From Palsa-1400 sp036501625 (lineage in GTDB: Bacteria > Verrucomicrobiota > Verrucomicrobiia > Limisphaerales > Palsa-1400), in assembly GCA_036501625.1 (NCBI GenBank), contig DASXZY010000078.1, forward strand, positions 28,322 to 92,321: a stretch of DNA of 64,000 nt, read 5' to 3'. Below the pieces are notes generated by a model. It made no database searches. It worked only from the letters and a program-made list of their open reading frames with translations, and was not told the DNA's origin. Shown piece after piece: positions 17,045 to 26,524 of the stretch; positions within the stretch are counted from its first letter, which is position 1; every line of letters begins with the position of its first letter. The position numbers were made by a program, and so were the translations under genes.

Positions 17045-17914
17045 TCAAGGCTTGCCAGTTTTGTTGGTCGAGATTCCCTGGAAATTCATCAGCCCGGAGG
17101 CGTTGTTGGCGGGCGCGGCCTTGGGAGCGGACGCGGGCGCGGGGCCGGAGGCTTGCGGGCGGACGGTCGGGTTGACCGTTTCTGGAATGGATAATCCAGC
17201 CGGTCCGGGCGCGGCCGCGGCGCTGTTCAGCACTTTCAACAATTCAGGGTGCTTGGCCACCAGCAGCGCTGCCCGTTCCTGCGCTTCTGACGCCCACGGG
17301 TCATACGGATTTTGCCGCAACATGCGCGCAAGTTCGGCGTAATAGCTCAAGGCTTCCTGGGGTTTGTTGTCATCCTCATACAGCCGGGCCAGCGTCAGCT
17401 TGGCGGGCGAGACAATGTTCGCTTCAGTCGGATACGCCAGGACGATCTCGTGGTACTTGGAAATGGCATCGGCCGTCTTTCCTTCGCCTTCCAGGCAGGC
17501 CGCCAATCCGACTTTCGCTTGGGCAATCAGGCCGGAATCGGGGTAAGTGCTGAGAAATTCAGCGAACTGCTGGGAAGCTTCGGGATATTGCCCCGCCACG
17601 AACATGTCTTCGGCCGCCATCAGCCGGGCGTGTTCGCCGCTGGGCGTGTTCGGATAATCCTTGGCCACCGCCAGCAAGGGCCCCGTCGGCGTCGCGCCTC
17701 CGGCCACCGCGCGCTGGGTGGGAACGGCGAAAAACTGCTGGTTGGCGTCGGTTTCATCCTGGGCCTTTTTCCACGACACAACGGCCCACGCCAGCCCCGC
17801 CACCGCCACCACGACCGCTCCGATCGTAAGCTGCTTGCGATGGGCGTGCGCCCATTCCATTATCTTTATGTACGAATCTGTAGATTCGGTCGATTGCGTT
17901 GTTTCTGCTTCCAT
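17045..17914 (-). CDS. Membrane-anchored TPR protein (YfgM/YbgF-like)
   Basis: 289 residues from the ATG at 17914. A short cytoplasmic segment is followed by one membrane helix (QLTIGAVVVAVAGLAWAVVS), and the rest is a run of TPR helices: EDMFVAGQYPEASQQFAEFL, IAQAKVGLAACLEGEGKTAD, AKLTLARLYEDDNKPQEALS. The C-terminal 60 residues are Ala/Pro-rich and probably disordered. This is the general layout of tetratricopeptide proteins that assist envelope proteins. A TTG at 17947 would add 11 residues. It is the first gene of the TPR-ugd-mutT operon and divergent from an ECF sigma factor. Confidence 0.8.
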   Translation of the reverse strand: MEAETTQSTESTDSYIKIMEWAHAHRKQLTIGAVVVAVAGLAWAVVSWKKAQDETDANQQFFAVPTQRAVAGGATPTGPLLAVAKDYPNTPSGEHARLMAAEDMFVAGQYPEASQQFAEFLSTYPDSGLIAQAKVGLAACLEGEGKTADAISKYHEIVLAYPTEANIVSPAKLTLARLYEDDNKPQEALSYYAELARMLRQNPYDPWASEAQERAALLVAKHPELLKVLNSAAAAPGPAGLSIPETVNPTVRPQASGPAPASAPKAAPANNASGLMNFQGISTNKTGKP

Positions 17915-18004
17915 AAATGGACGGACATTCTCCCCATCTTCGCCCAAACGGCAAGAGAAATTGTCCGATTTCCTCTTTCGGCGGCTTCTATATTATAAAG
18001 GAAC

Positions 18005-19399
18005 ATGGACGACGATGCCACATGGTTGCGCGAATATGCCGAGAATGGCTCGGATCGGGCCTTTTCCGCCTTGGTCCAGCGCTATTTTAATCTCGTTTAC
18101 TCCGCCGCGCTGCGCCTTGGCCAGGGAGACGCTGCCCTGGCCCAGGACGTCGCCCAAAGCGTCTTCACCGATTTCGCCTGCAAGGCCAGGTCGCTTCCGC
18201 GCGATGTTCTTCTGGGCGGCTGGCTTTACAAGCACACCTGTTTCGCCGCGGCCAGCGCAATCCGAAAAGAGCGCCGGAGGCAGGCGCGTGAAAGGCAGGC
18301 ATTCGAGATGAATACGGACACCGGCGAATCAGATACCGTTTGGACGAAGGTTGCCCCCCTGATGGATCACGCCTTGGGCCGCCTGGGCGACAGCGACCGC
18401 CACGCCGTCGTGCTGCGTTTCTTTGAGCAAAGGTCATTCAAATCCGTCGGCGGCGCGTTAGGCATCAGCGAAGAAGCGGCGCGCAAGCGGGTGGACCGCG
18501 CGCTGGACAAACTGCGCGTCTTCTTCGGCCAGCGCGGATTAAGTTTTTCTGCCGCCGTGCTCACCGCCGCGCTGGATGCCCATGCCGGCGCCAGCGCCCC
18601 TGCCGGAATGGCCTCAGCCGTCGCGAGCGCCGCGCTGGCCCATGCTGCTCATGGCGGCGGGGCCGGCCTTTCTTTATTTATGGCTATGACAAAAACACAT
18701 CTGACATTGGCCGCTGCCGTGGCGGGCCTGGCGACGGCCGTCGTCCTCCAATCACAATCAAACACGCGCCTTCAGCGGCAAAACGCCGACTTGCGCCACC
18801 AAGCCGCGCAATTGGACCAGCTTCGCGCGGACAACGAACGGCTGGCCGCCCGGCCCGCCGCGCCGCAGTTGGGCCAAGAGCAATTCCGTGAATTGCTGCG
18901 CCTTCGCGGCGAGGCTGGAACGTTGAAAGGCCAGCTCACCGCCGCCAAAAAAGCCCTCGCGGCTGCTGCCGCGAACTCTCCCCGCGAATCGGCCCCGCCT
19001 TCCGCCTCCGAGAGCCAGGATGGCCCCGCGCAGCAAGCCGCCGTCGCCAAAATATCCTACGCCAAGCAATGGATGCTGGCTTTTATCCTGTATGCTGGAG
19101 ATCACCAGTCCGCGTGCCCGACCAATTTCGAGCAAGCCGCCCTTTACTGGCCCAAAGACGCGTCGGAAACCAGCCTCACAACCAACCAATTTAAGGTCTT
19201 CTATCCCGGCGCCTTCAATGAGATCACCAATCCCTCGGGAACGATCATCGTCGGCGAAACCGAGCCTGTTCAGGGGCCATACGGTGGCTGGTTCAAAACC
19301 TACGGTTTCGCGGACGGTCATTCCGAAATGCACAAGGAAGCCGACGGCAATTTCGCGCCATGGGAAAACCTGCACACGCAAATTCCGTCCGAAAAGTGA
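18005..19399 (+). CDS. ECF sigma factor fused to membrane anchor and pseudopilin-like tail
   Basis: 464 residues. Residues 1-175 are an ECF-type sigma factor: region 2 in ALVQRYFNLVYSAALRL and AQDVAQSVFTDFACKA, region 4 in RHAVVLRFFEQRSFKSVGGA and ISEEAARKRVDRALDKLRVF. An Ala/Gly-rich stretch leads to one membrane helix (about 232-249, LTLAAAVAGLATAVVLQS). A coiled coil (about 252-325) follows, then a tail (about 348-446) with ISYAKQWMLAFILYAGDHQ and YGFADGHSEMH, which resembles the mature part of Verrucomicrobia/Planctomycetes pseudopilins with the H-x9-DG signature. If the helix spans the membrane, the tail would be periplasmic and the sigma part cytoplasmic. An AAAGGAAC lies just before the ATG. 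Confidence 0.85.
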   Translation: MDDDATWLREYAENGSDRAFSALVQRYFNLVYSAALRLGQGDAALAQDVAQSVFTDFACKARSLPRDVLLGGWLYKHTCFAAASAIRKERRRQARERQAFEMNTDTGESDTVWTKVAPLMDHALGRLGDSDRHAVVLRFFEQRSFKSVGGALGISEEAARKRVDRALDKLRVFFGQRGLSFSAAVLTAALDAHAGASAPAGMASAVASAALAHAAHGGGAGLSLFMAMTKTHLTLAAAVAGLATAVVLQSQSNTRLQRQNADLRHQAAQLDQLRADNERLAARPAAPQLGQEQFRELLRLRGEAGTLKGQLTAAKKALAAAAANSPRESAPPSASESQDGPAQQAAVAKISYAKQWMLAFILYAGDHQSACPTNFEQAALYWPKDASETSLTTNQFKVFYPGAFNEITNPSGTIIVGETEPVQGPYGGWFKTYGFADGHSEMHKEADGNFAPWENLHTQIPSEK

Positions 19400-19436
19400 T
19401 TTTTGTAAGTTGCACAAAATAAACAGCTTACAAAAA
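19400..19436. promoter_or_regulatory. 10-bp inverted repeat after the sigma factor gene
   Basis: TTTTTGTAAG (19400-19409) and CTTACAAAAA (19427-19436) are exact complements with a 17-nt loop. It begins right at the stop codon of the sigma factor gene, so a weak bidirectional terminator is possible, although the stem is poor in G+C. Confidence 0.5.
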
Positions 19437-19595
19437 AGACATCCGAAAAATCAGCCGTTTTTGCAGAAAAACAGAGGGGCCAGCCAAAAAAAATGACCCT
19501 TTGCGCAAACGTTTTCTCAATTCTCTGCGCTCTGGAGGTTTGCAAGCCGCTATTCCGCAGCAACTTCCACAGGCGCGGCTCGTTCAAAAAAAATC

Positions 19596-19634
19596 ATGTC
19601 AAAAACCCACTGTAGGTTTTCGTGTTTTTGACAT
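19596..19634. promoter_or_regulatory. 11-bp inverted repeat containing TTGACA
   Basis: ATGTCAAAAAC (19596-19606) and GTTTTTGACAT (19624-19634) are exact complements around a 17-nt loop. Each arm carries a TTGACA word. It could be an operator or part of a structured RNA; nothing decides between them. Confidence 0.5.
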
Positions 19635-19725
19635 TTCTGGCACAATTGCCGCGTGAACATAAAAAATTGTTCAGAAGAGAAAGACGCCCGCCGCCGCCAT
19701 CGGCAGGATCAGGCCGCCGCCGCGC

Positions 19726-19776
19726 TCCGCCAAAACAGGGCAGAACAAGCCTGCACAAGCCATTTTCGAGAAAAAC
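19726..19776 (-). repeat. Possible divergent fragment of the intergenic repeat element
   Basis: On the plus strand the segment reads CCGCCAAAACAGGGC, AGAACAAGCC, then CATTTTCGAGAAA, which follows the same order of words as the complement of the elements at 43759-43953 and 57772-57971. The match is weaker than between those two and covers only about 50 bp. Confidence 0.35.
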
Positions 19777-19920
19777 AAACCTCGGCAACGGCGCCCGATG
19801 CCTTCAAGGCGCCACCGAGGCGGCGTCCCAGCCTCCACCCTAAATCCAGCCAGATTGCACCAAGTTACGCCTGATTACGGTTAGACAACCTATTTCCTAA
19901 ATATTCCACCCCCAAAAACC

Positions 19921-20796
19921 ATGCTTTTTAACGTTATCGGTCTCGGAGAAATCCTCTGGGACATCCTGCCTGATGGCCGACAGCTCGGTGGCGCACCGGC
20001 CAATTTCGCGTTTCACGCCCGTGGCTTGGGCGCCCGCAGCCGGGTCATCTCGCGCGTCGGCCCCGATGACCTTGGCCGCGAAATCCTGCAACGCCTCCAA
20101 GTTCTCGGTTTGTCCACCCAGGAAATTCAAATCGATCCCTCCGCTCCGACCGGCACAGTCACCGTGGAACTTTCTCTCGATGGCCAGCCGCGCTACACCA
20201 TCCATGAAAACGTGGCTTGGGACTGCCTGGCCGTGACCGATTCCGCGCTGGCCGCCGCCGCCGAAGCGGACGCCGTCTCGTTTGGCACGCTGGCCCAGCG
20301 ATGCGGCGTGTCGCGCCATGCGATTCAGTCGCTTCTGGCCGCAATCCGCCCCGGCGCGTTGCGCATCCTGGACCTCAACCTGCGCCAGCATTATTTCTCC
20401 AGGGAGGTCATCGAAACGTCGCTCGGTTTGGCCAATCTCCTCAAATTCAACGATGCCGAACTGCCCGTGCTGGCGGAGTTGCTGGGTTTGCGTGGCGGCG
20501 CGCGCGAACAAATCGAGCAATTGGCGGCGAAATACGCCTTGCGCTGCGTATGTTTGACACGGGGCGCGCATGGCAGCCTGCTCCACAGCGGCGGCCAATG
20601 GTCCGACGATCCCAGCCGGCCTGTCGCTGTCAAAGATACAATCGGCGCGGGCGACGCCTTCACCGCCGCGCTGGCCTTGGGCCTGCTGGAAGGCCGTTCA
20701 CTTGACTCCATAAACCTCCGCGCCAATCAGGTTGCCCGCTATGTCTGTTCCCAGGAGGGCGCCACGCCGCTGCTGCCGGATTTCCCCTGGGAATAG
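19921..20796 (+). CDS. PfkB-family sugar kinase (fructokinase-like)
   Basis: 291 residues. The opening NVIGLGEILWDILPDGRQLG followed by GAPANFAFHARGLG and ISRVGPDDLGREIL is the first PfkB signature; the second is DTIGAGDAFTAALALGLLEG with the catalytic aspartate. The GEILWD and LGGAPANFA wording is closest to bacterial fructokinases that phosphorylate fructose with ATP, but 2-keto-3-deoxygluconate or ribose cannot be ruled out. It follows the long intergenic region, so its promoter should lie there; no strong -10 was found. It stands alone, with no sugar transporter or hydrolase adjoining. Confidence 0.9.
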   Translation: MLFNVIGLGEILWDILPDGRQLGGAPANFAFHARGLGARSRVISRVGPDDLGREILQRLQVLGLSTQEIQIDPSAPTGTVTVELSLDGQPRYTIHENVAWDCLAVTDSALAAAAEADAVSFGTLAQRCGVSRHAIQSLLAAIRPGALRILDLNLRQHYFSREVIETSLGLANLLKFNDAELPVLAELLGLRGGAREQIEQLAAKYALRCVCLTRGAHGSLLHSGGQWSDDPSRPVAVKDTIGAGDAFTAALALGLLEGRSLDSINLRANQVARYVCSQEGATPLLPDFPWE

Positions 20797-20940
20797 CAAG
20801 CCTCCGGCATTTGCCTGCCGCCCGCGCGGAGCGCTGCCAAAGCTATGACCGCGCCGCAAAATGCTACCAAGGTGGGCGGCGTTTCGGCGCCCGGCCATGA
20901 GCGCGTTTGCTATTCCGAAAACGAAATAATCCCCCGCAAA

Positions 20941-20969
20941 TTGTCATTCATATCATTCCGCGATAATTT
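20941..20969 (+). promoter_or_regulatory. Candidate promoter of the small basic protein
   Basis: TTGTCA (20941-20946) and TAATTT (20964-20969) with a 17-bp spacer. The same -10 word is used by the GbsR-type regulator promoter at 26494. The predicted leader to the ATG at 21019 is about 43 nt. Confidence 0.45.
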
Positions 20970-21018
20970 TAAGGTTCAGGCGTTGACTTCATCGCCCTGC
21001 TGTCGTAACAAAGCGGCG

Positions 21019-21348
21019 ATGACAAATCTGCAAGATTTAACGACGAATCAACTAAAGCGTATTATTGCCATCAAAGAGCAAATTGAAACGCTTCAAAATG
21101 AACTGGCTTCCGTGACTGGCAATGGCGGTCATGCCACCGGCAAACGGCGCCTTTCCGCCGCTGGGCGGGCCGCGATTATCGCGGGCGCCAAAGCCAGGTG
21201 GTCCCGCGCTCGCGGAGGCAAAGCGGCAGCTCCGAAAGCGGCCAAGAAGGGCGACCGGCGCAGCAGCCCGGCTGTCCGGGCCAAGCTTGCCGCCGCCGCC
21301 AAGGCCCGATGGGCCAGGGCGAAGGCCTCAGGCCAGAATAAACTGTAA
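21019..21348 (+). CDS. Small basic protein with repeated AKARW motif
   Basis: 109 residues from the ATG at 21019. The first 35 residues form a helix (LTTNQLKRIIAIKEQIETLQ, then NELASV), probably a coiled-coil dimer. The rest is very rich in Ala, Lys, Arg and has two copies of one motif: RLSAAGRAAIIAGAKARWSR and SSPAVRAKLAAAAKARWARA. The motif is a helix with a basic face, common at the ends of Verrucomicrobia hypothetical proteins and reminiscent of modular nucleic-acid-binding segments. A DNA- or RNA-binding role, perhaps histone-like, is inferred from charge and pattern only. A longer frame from 20845 exists but has no such character upstream. Confidence 0.7.
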   Translation: MTNLQDLTTNQLKRIIAIKEQIETLQNELASVTGNGGHATGKRRLSAAGRAAIIAGAKARWSRARGGKAAAPKAAKKGDRRSSPAVRAKLAAAAKARWARAKASGQNKL

Positions 21349-21436
21349 GCTTTCGGCGCCAGCCGAATTCTTTACGCGCCGACGCACAAAGTGCGGGCGG
21401 GTCTCCCTGTTCTAGGCGCGTCCAAAATGGAGAGTC

Positions 21437-23989
21437 ATGAGAGTTGCCAGACTATTTTGCCGGCTGTCAGGATGGGGTGTCCTTTTTGCTTTTTGGTGCG
21501 GCGCGGTTGCGGCCCAGGAGATCAATCCTTACCCGCGGGCCGTCATCAATGCCAGCAAGCTGATCGAGTGGACGTTCCAAGCGGACACCGCCGGATGGAC
21601 GGCGGCGCATGATTGCTCCATCGCCGTCGCCGGCGGAGTTCTGCGCATTGAAAGCAGCGGCAATGATCCCTACCTTTTTGGCCCGTCCATTCACATCGAA
21701 GGGCCGGCCGCCGCGCTGGTCCGCCTCAAATGCGCCATCGGCGGCAACGCGCAAATTTTCTGGGCCACTGCCGCCGCGCCCGATTTCAACGAAGAGAATA
21801 GCACGCATTTCCATCTTATTCATGACAGCCAGTGGCACGATTACATCGTTGAACTGGCTCCCGGCGGCACGATGACGCGATTGCGCCTGGACCCCGCGGA
21901 AGCGCCGGGCCTCATCGAAGTTTCATCCTTTCAAGTCATCCAGCAGACGCGGCATCCGCTGGAAATCCAATCCGTCCGCACCGATGGCGGCAGGATCACC
22001 GTCAAGTTGAAGAATTACGCCCCCCAGCCGCTCGCGTTTGGGATGGCGGGCCACGCTTTCAGTTTGGGCGCGGATGCCACTGGAGAATTTTCCATAACCG
22101 TGCCGGGCAACACGCCATTCCGCACTGAAGACCTGGCCCTTCAGACGCGGGGCCTGCCCATCCTTCACCGGATGGTTTCTCTAATTGACCCTGACGTCGA
22201 AACCGATTGGGCGAATCTCACCTCGGACAGCCTGGCCGTTGAGGCCGCTCGCGACGGTTCGGGCGCCCGCATTAAACTGGGCGGCCGCGTGGTGGCCGTT
22301 TTGGCTCCGCTAATTAGCATCGACGGCGCGCTTCCCAAAATGACGCTGACCGACAGCGGCGGCGTTCTGCTCTGGCGCGGCGAGGGCCTTTCAGCCTCGC
22401 TTTCCCTCCGCGGCAGCGAGATTGCGTTCAAGATTGAAAGCGAGCGCGCGTGCGAAGGCCCCGTGCTTCGCGCCTTCGGCCCGCTCGAGCAAGGGCTTTT
22501 TCCGGGATTGGAGTACTTGGCCAAGGGCGAGCATTCGTCATCAACTCTGGATATTGAAACCGATGAGCACATCCGCTTCGCGCCCGACCCAATGAAAGTG
22601 ACCATGCCGCTGATGGCCTTCGTGACAGACCGCGCGACGGCCGCCCTCGCGTGGCAGGACATGTCCTTGCAGCCGGTCTTCGCGACGCCCAATTTTATGG
22701 ACGGCCCCGATGGCCATCGCGCTTCGCTGCGCGGGAAAAAAATCGAAGGCACGGTCCTCATCCGCCCGCCCGCGCCCATTGAGGACGCGATCTTGTGGGC
22801 CGTGCAACGAAGAGGCTTGCCGCCGCTGCCCGCCGCGCCGCGCTCGCGCCAGGATGAGTTCGACCTGTGCTTGAAAACGTTAAGCGGCCCGCCGCTCAAG
22901 ACCGCCGATGGCTGGGGCCATTGCGCCGAAGCATCCTGGGCGCGCGAACCGTATGCCGACCAGGCCTCGACCGTGTGGCGATTGACGGGGCAGGCGCCAT
23001 CGCTGCCGCGTTTGGTTCCCGGCGGCGCGCACATTGTCAACGATTCGATTTATTTCGTGACCGGCCGCGCCCATGAATGGCTGGAAATGCGCTCGGCTGC
23101 CGCGCGCGGGATCATGGCCGCGCAAAAGCCCGACGGCTCGTTTCGTTACGAGGGCAAATTACGACGGGGCCACTTTGAAGATACCGCCAGCGGCTATTGC
23201 GCGGCCAGCGCCTTCCAATTGTTGGACTTCGCCCGCTTTACCGGCGATGCCGCCGCGCTCCAGGCCGGCCTGAAGGCGCTGGAATTCATGAAACATTTCC
23301 ACGACCCGCGCGGCGCGCAAACTTGGGAAGTCCCGCTGCACACGCCGGACATCCTGGCCTCCGCCTATCTCGTGCATGCCTGCGTGCGCGGCTATCAGTT
23401 GACAGGCCAGCGTGACTATCTTGAACGCGCCCGCGCCTGGGCTATCAGCGGCCTGCCGTTTGTCTACCAATGGGGCAACGAGCCGGTCATGTCCTACGCG
23501 ACGATCGCCGTTTTCGGCGCGACCGGCTGGCGCGCTCCCGATTGGATGGGCCTCCCCGTGCAATGGTGCGGTTACGATTACGCTTACGCGCTGGCCATGC
23601 TCGCGCCGCTGGATCAAACGCTGGATTGGAAGAAAATCGCCTCTGGGATTGACATCACGGCCGAGCAAATGCAATTCCCCAGCGGCCCATTCGCGGGATG
23701 CGAACCGGACTCGTTCATCCTCGCTTCCCAGCATCGCAATGGCCCGGCCATCAATCCCTGCGCGCTGGTCAGCCTCCATTTGGCGCTGGAAGGCAAAGTG
23801 GATTCCCTGGCGGTCGCCATCGCCGGCGGCCATCGCGTCGCGGCCCCATTTCCGGTGGAGATCGCGGACAACGAGGCTCGCGTCGAGGCGCGGGCGGGCG
23901 TGCATTACCAAGTCTTGATCGATGGCGCGCGCGCGGTGGACGTGGTCTCGCGCGGCACGGACATGATTCCCCTGGATGCCGCCAAATGA
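21437..23989 (+). CDS. Large exported protein with alpha-toroid domain
   Basis: 850 residues, signal peptide at the start (VLFAFWCGAVAAQ). Residues about 40-180 form a beta-sandwich like a carbohydrate-binding module (IEWTFQADTAGWTAAHDCSI, ending in YIVELAPGGTMTRLRLDP). A middle region of about 180-470 is strand-rich. From about residue 540 the sequence is helical with paired helices typical of an (alpha/alpha)6 barrel of glycoside hydrolases, lyases or epimerases: MRSAAARGIMAAQKPDGSFR, FEDTASGYCAASAFQLLDFA, ILASAYLVHACVRGYQLTGQ, then RDYLERARAWAISGLPF. No family with a known reaction was recognised. A role in polysaccharide handling is plausible but unproven. Confidence 0.72.
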   Translation: MRVARLFCRLSGWGVLFAFWCGAVAAQEINPYPRAVINASKLIEWTFQADTAGWTAAHDCSIAVAGGVLRIESSGNDPYLFGPSIHIEGPAAALVRLKCAIGGNAQIFWATAAAPDFNEENSTHFHLIHDSQWHDYIVELAPGGTMTRLRLDPAEAPGLIEVSSFQVIQQTRHPLEIQSVRTDGGRITVKLKNYAPQPLAFGMAGHAFSLGADATGEFSITVPGNTPFRTEDLALQTRGLPILHRMVSLIDPDVETDWANLTSDSLAVEAARDGSGARIKLGGRVVAVLAPLISIDGALPKMTLTDSGGVLLWRGEGLSASLSLRGSEIAFKIESERACEGPVLRAFGPLEQGLFPGLEYLAKGEHSSSTLDIETDEHIRFAPDPMKVTMPLMAFVTDRATAALAWQDMSLQPVFATPNFMDGPDGHRASLRGKKIEGTVLIRPPAPIEDAILWAVQRRGLPPLPAAPRSRQDEFDLCLKTLSGPPLKTADGWGHCAEASWAREPYADQASTVWRLTGQAPSLPRLVPGGAHIVNDSIYFVTGRAHEWLEMRSAAARGIMAAQKPDGSFRYEGKLRRGHFEDTASGYCAASAFQLLDFARFTGDAAALQAGLKALEFMKHFHDPRGAQTWEVPLHTPDILASAYLVHACVRGYQLTGQRDYLERARAWAISGLPFVYQWGNEPVMSYATIAVFGATGWRAPDWMGLPVQWCGYDYAYALAMLAPLDQTLDWKKIASGIDITAEQMQFPSGPFAGCEPDSFILASQHRNGPAINPCALVSLHLALEGKVDSLAVAIAGGHRVAAPFPVEIADNEARVEARAGVHYQVLIDGARAVDVVSRGTDMIPLDAAK

Positions 23990-24036
23990 TTTTTGCATTT
24001 ACCTTTTCGCGCTGAATCCGCAATGATTCCCTCAAC

Positions 24037-25353
<1,317 letters not shown>

Positions 25354-25403
25354 TCGCGCGGAGCTTTCCGCGATTGAACCTTATGAATCCACATTACAAC
25401 ATT

Positions 25404-26396
25404 ATGAAAACATTTCGTGCCGGCCCTTTGTTGCTGCTCGGTTTTCTGTGCGCCTTTCTCCAAGGGCGGGCCGATGCCGCTGAAAATCCATTTGACGGTG
25501 ATTGGGCGCTGACGATTCCCGGCAACCACGCCGGATGGCTTGGCGTCGAAACGGAAGGGGACCAGGTTAACGCGCAAATGCTATGGGGCTGGGGCAGCGT
25601 CTTCAAATTGGATGGCGCGAAGCTCGAAGGAGACAAACTCGTTTTGACAAGATTGCACGAAACCGGAAGCAAGAAGGCCCCGGCCAAAGTCACGGAAACC
25701 ATCACCGTCACCCGCGATGGCGATTCGCTCCAGCTTGTCTCCGTCCAGCCCAAGGCCAAAGGCGGCGGCGAAGACCGCGCCGAATTTACCGGCAAACGTC
25801 TTCCGCCGATGCCTCCCGCGCCGGATTTGAGCGCTGTAAAATTCGGCGGCCCAATCCGATTGTTCAACGGCCAGAATCTCGACGGCTGGCGCCCGGTCGA
25901 AACCGGCGCCGTCAACGGCTGGGGTGTGGCCGATGGAATCCTCTTTAACAAGGCGGACAAGGAAGAGGGCGGCAAGAGTTACGCCAATCTTCGGACCGAC
26001 GCGGAATTTGAGGATTTCATGCTCCACGCCGAAACGCGCCTGTCCAAAGACGGCAACAGCGGCATCTATTTGCGCGGCATTTACGAAGTGCAGGTTTATG
26101 ATAGTTACGGCAAACCGCTGGACTCGCACAACATGGGCGCGATTTACAGCCGGATCAAGCCAGCCGCCAGCGCCGAAAAGCCCGCTGGCGAATGGCAGAC
26201 ATTGGACATTACCTGCGTGGATCGCCATGCCACGGTCGTGCTCAACGGCGTCAAAATCATCGACAACCAGCCTATTCTCGGGCCGACGGGCGGCGCCCTT
26301 TGGCCGGAAGTGGACAAACCCGGCCCAATTTATCTGCAAGGCGACCATACGGGCATTGAATATCGGAACATCTCTTTGCGTCCAGTTATCCGCTGA
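25404..26396 (+). CDS. Exported DUF1080 (3-keto-disaccharide hydrolase-like) protein
   Basis: 330 residues from the ATG at 25404, with a signal peptide (TFRAGPLLLLGFLCAFLQG). Residues about 30-130 are a small beta-barrel-like region; the DUF1080 jelly roll starts near residue 150 (FGGPIRLFNGQNLDGWRPVE) and runs to the end, with FMLHAETRLSKDGNSGIYLR, YEVQVYDSYG, HNMGAIYS and GPIYLQGDHTGIEYRNISLR. Some DUF1080 proteins cleave 3-keto-glycosides, the product of periplasmic glycoside 3-dehydrogenases; the family is expanded in PVC bacteria. An ATG at 25383 would add 7 residues before the signal peptide. The specific substrate is unknown. Confidence 0.9.
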   Translation: MKTFRAGPLLLLGFLCAFLQGRADAAENPFDGDWALTIPGNHAGWLGVETEGDQVNAQMLWGWGSVFKLDGAKLEGDKLVLTRLHETGSKKAPAKVTETITVTRDGDSLQLVSVQPKAKGGGEDRAEFTGKRLPPMPPAPDLSAVKFGGPIRLFNGQNLDGWRPVETGAVNGWGVADGILFNKADKEEGGKSYANLRTDAEFEDFMLHAETRLSKDGNSGIYLRGIYEVQVYDSYGKPLDSHNMGAIYSRIKPAASAEKPAGEWQTLDITCVDRHATVVLNGVKIIDNQPILGPTGGALWPEVDKPGPIYLQGDHTGIEYRNISLRPVIR

Positions 26397-26470
26397 CGCG
26401 TGCAGCGCCCAGATCGGGTTCGGTCGAAAATAGGGAAAAATAAGAAATTCGGGAAAAATAAAAAAAGCCC

Positions 26471-26499
26471 TTGACGCTTTGGCTGTAATTATGTAATTT
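26471..26499 (+). promoter_or_regulatory. Promoter of the GbsR-type regulator
   Basis: TTGACG (26471-26476) and TAATTT (26494-26499) are separated by exactly 17 bp in an A/T-rich region 25-54 bp before the ATG. The -10 overlaps the first arm of a perfect palindrome. Confidence 0.6.
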
Positions 26500-26515
26500 C
26501 TGTAGTGACAGAAAT
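26496..26515. promoter_or_regulatory. Perfect palindrome, likely autoregulatory operator
   Basis: ATTTCTGT, spacer AGTG, ACAGAAAT. It covers the -10 and the predicted transcription start of the regulator gene, which is where a MarR/GbsR-type repressor usually binds. Related arms, AATTCTGT and ACAGAAAT with a 13-bp spacer, lie at 27073-27101 just before or within the start of the next gene. Confidence 0.65.
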
Positions 26516-26524
26516 AATTGAAAT

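Larger units (their letters stand above)
19400..19920. other. 521-bp intergenic region with inverted repeats
   Basis: No credible gene. It holds two perfect inverted repeats that both have a 17-nt loop (19400-19436 and 19596-19634), a stretch resembling part of the repeat elements at 43.8 and 57.8 kb (about 19726-19776), and G+C-rich filler. Predicted peptides in it are short and have no recognisable motif. Confidence 0.6.

Noticed and set aside
20845..21018. A longer start for the small basic protein
   Set aside because: The added 58 codons cross a promoter-like region and do not share the composition of the protein; the ATG at 21019 fits better.
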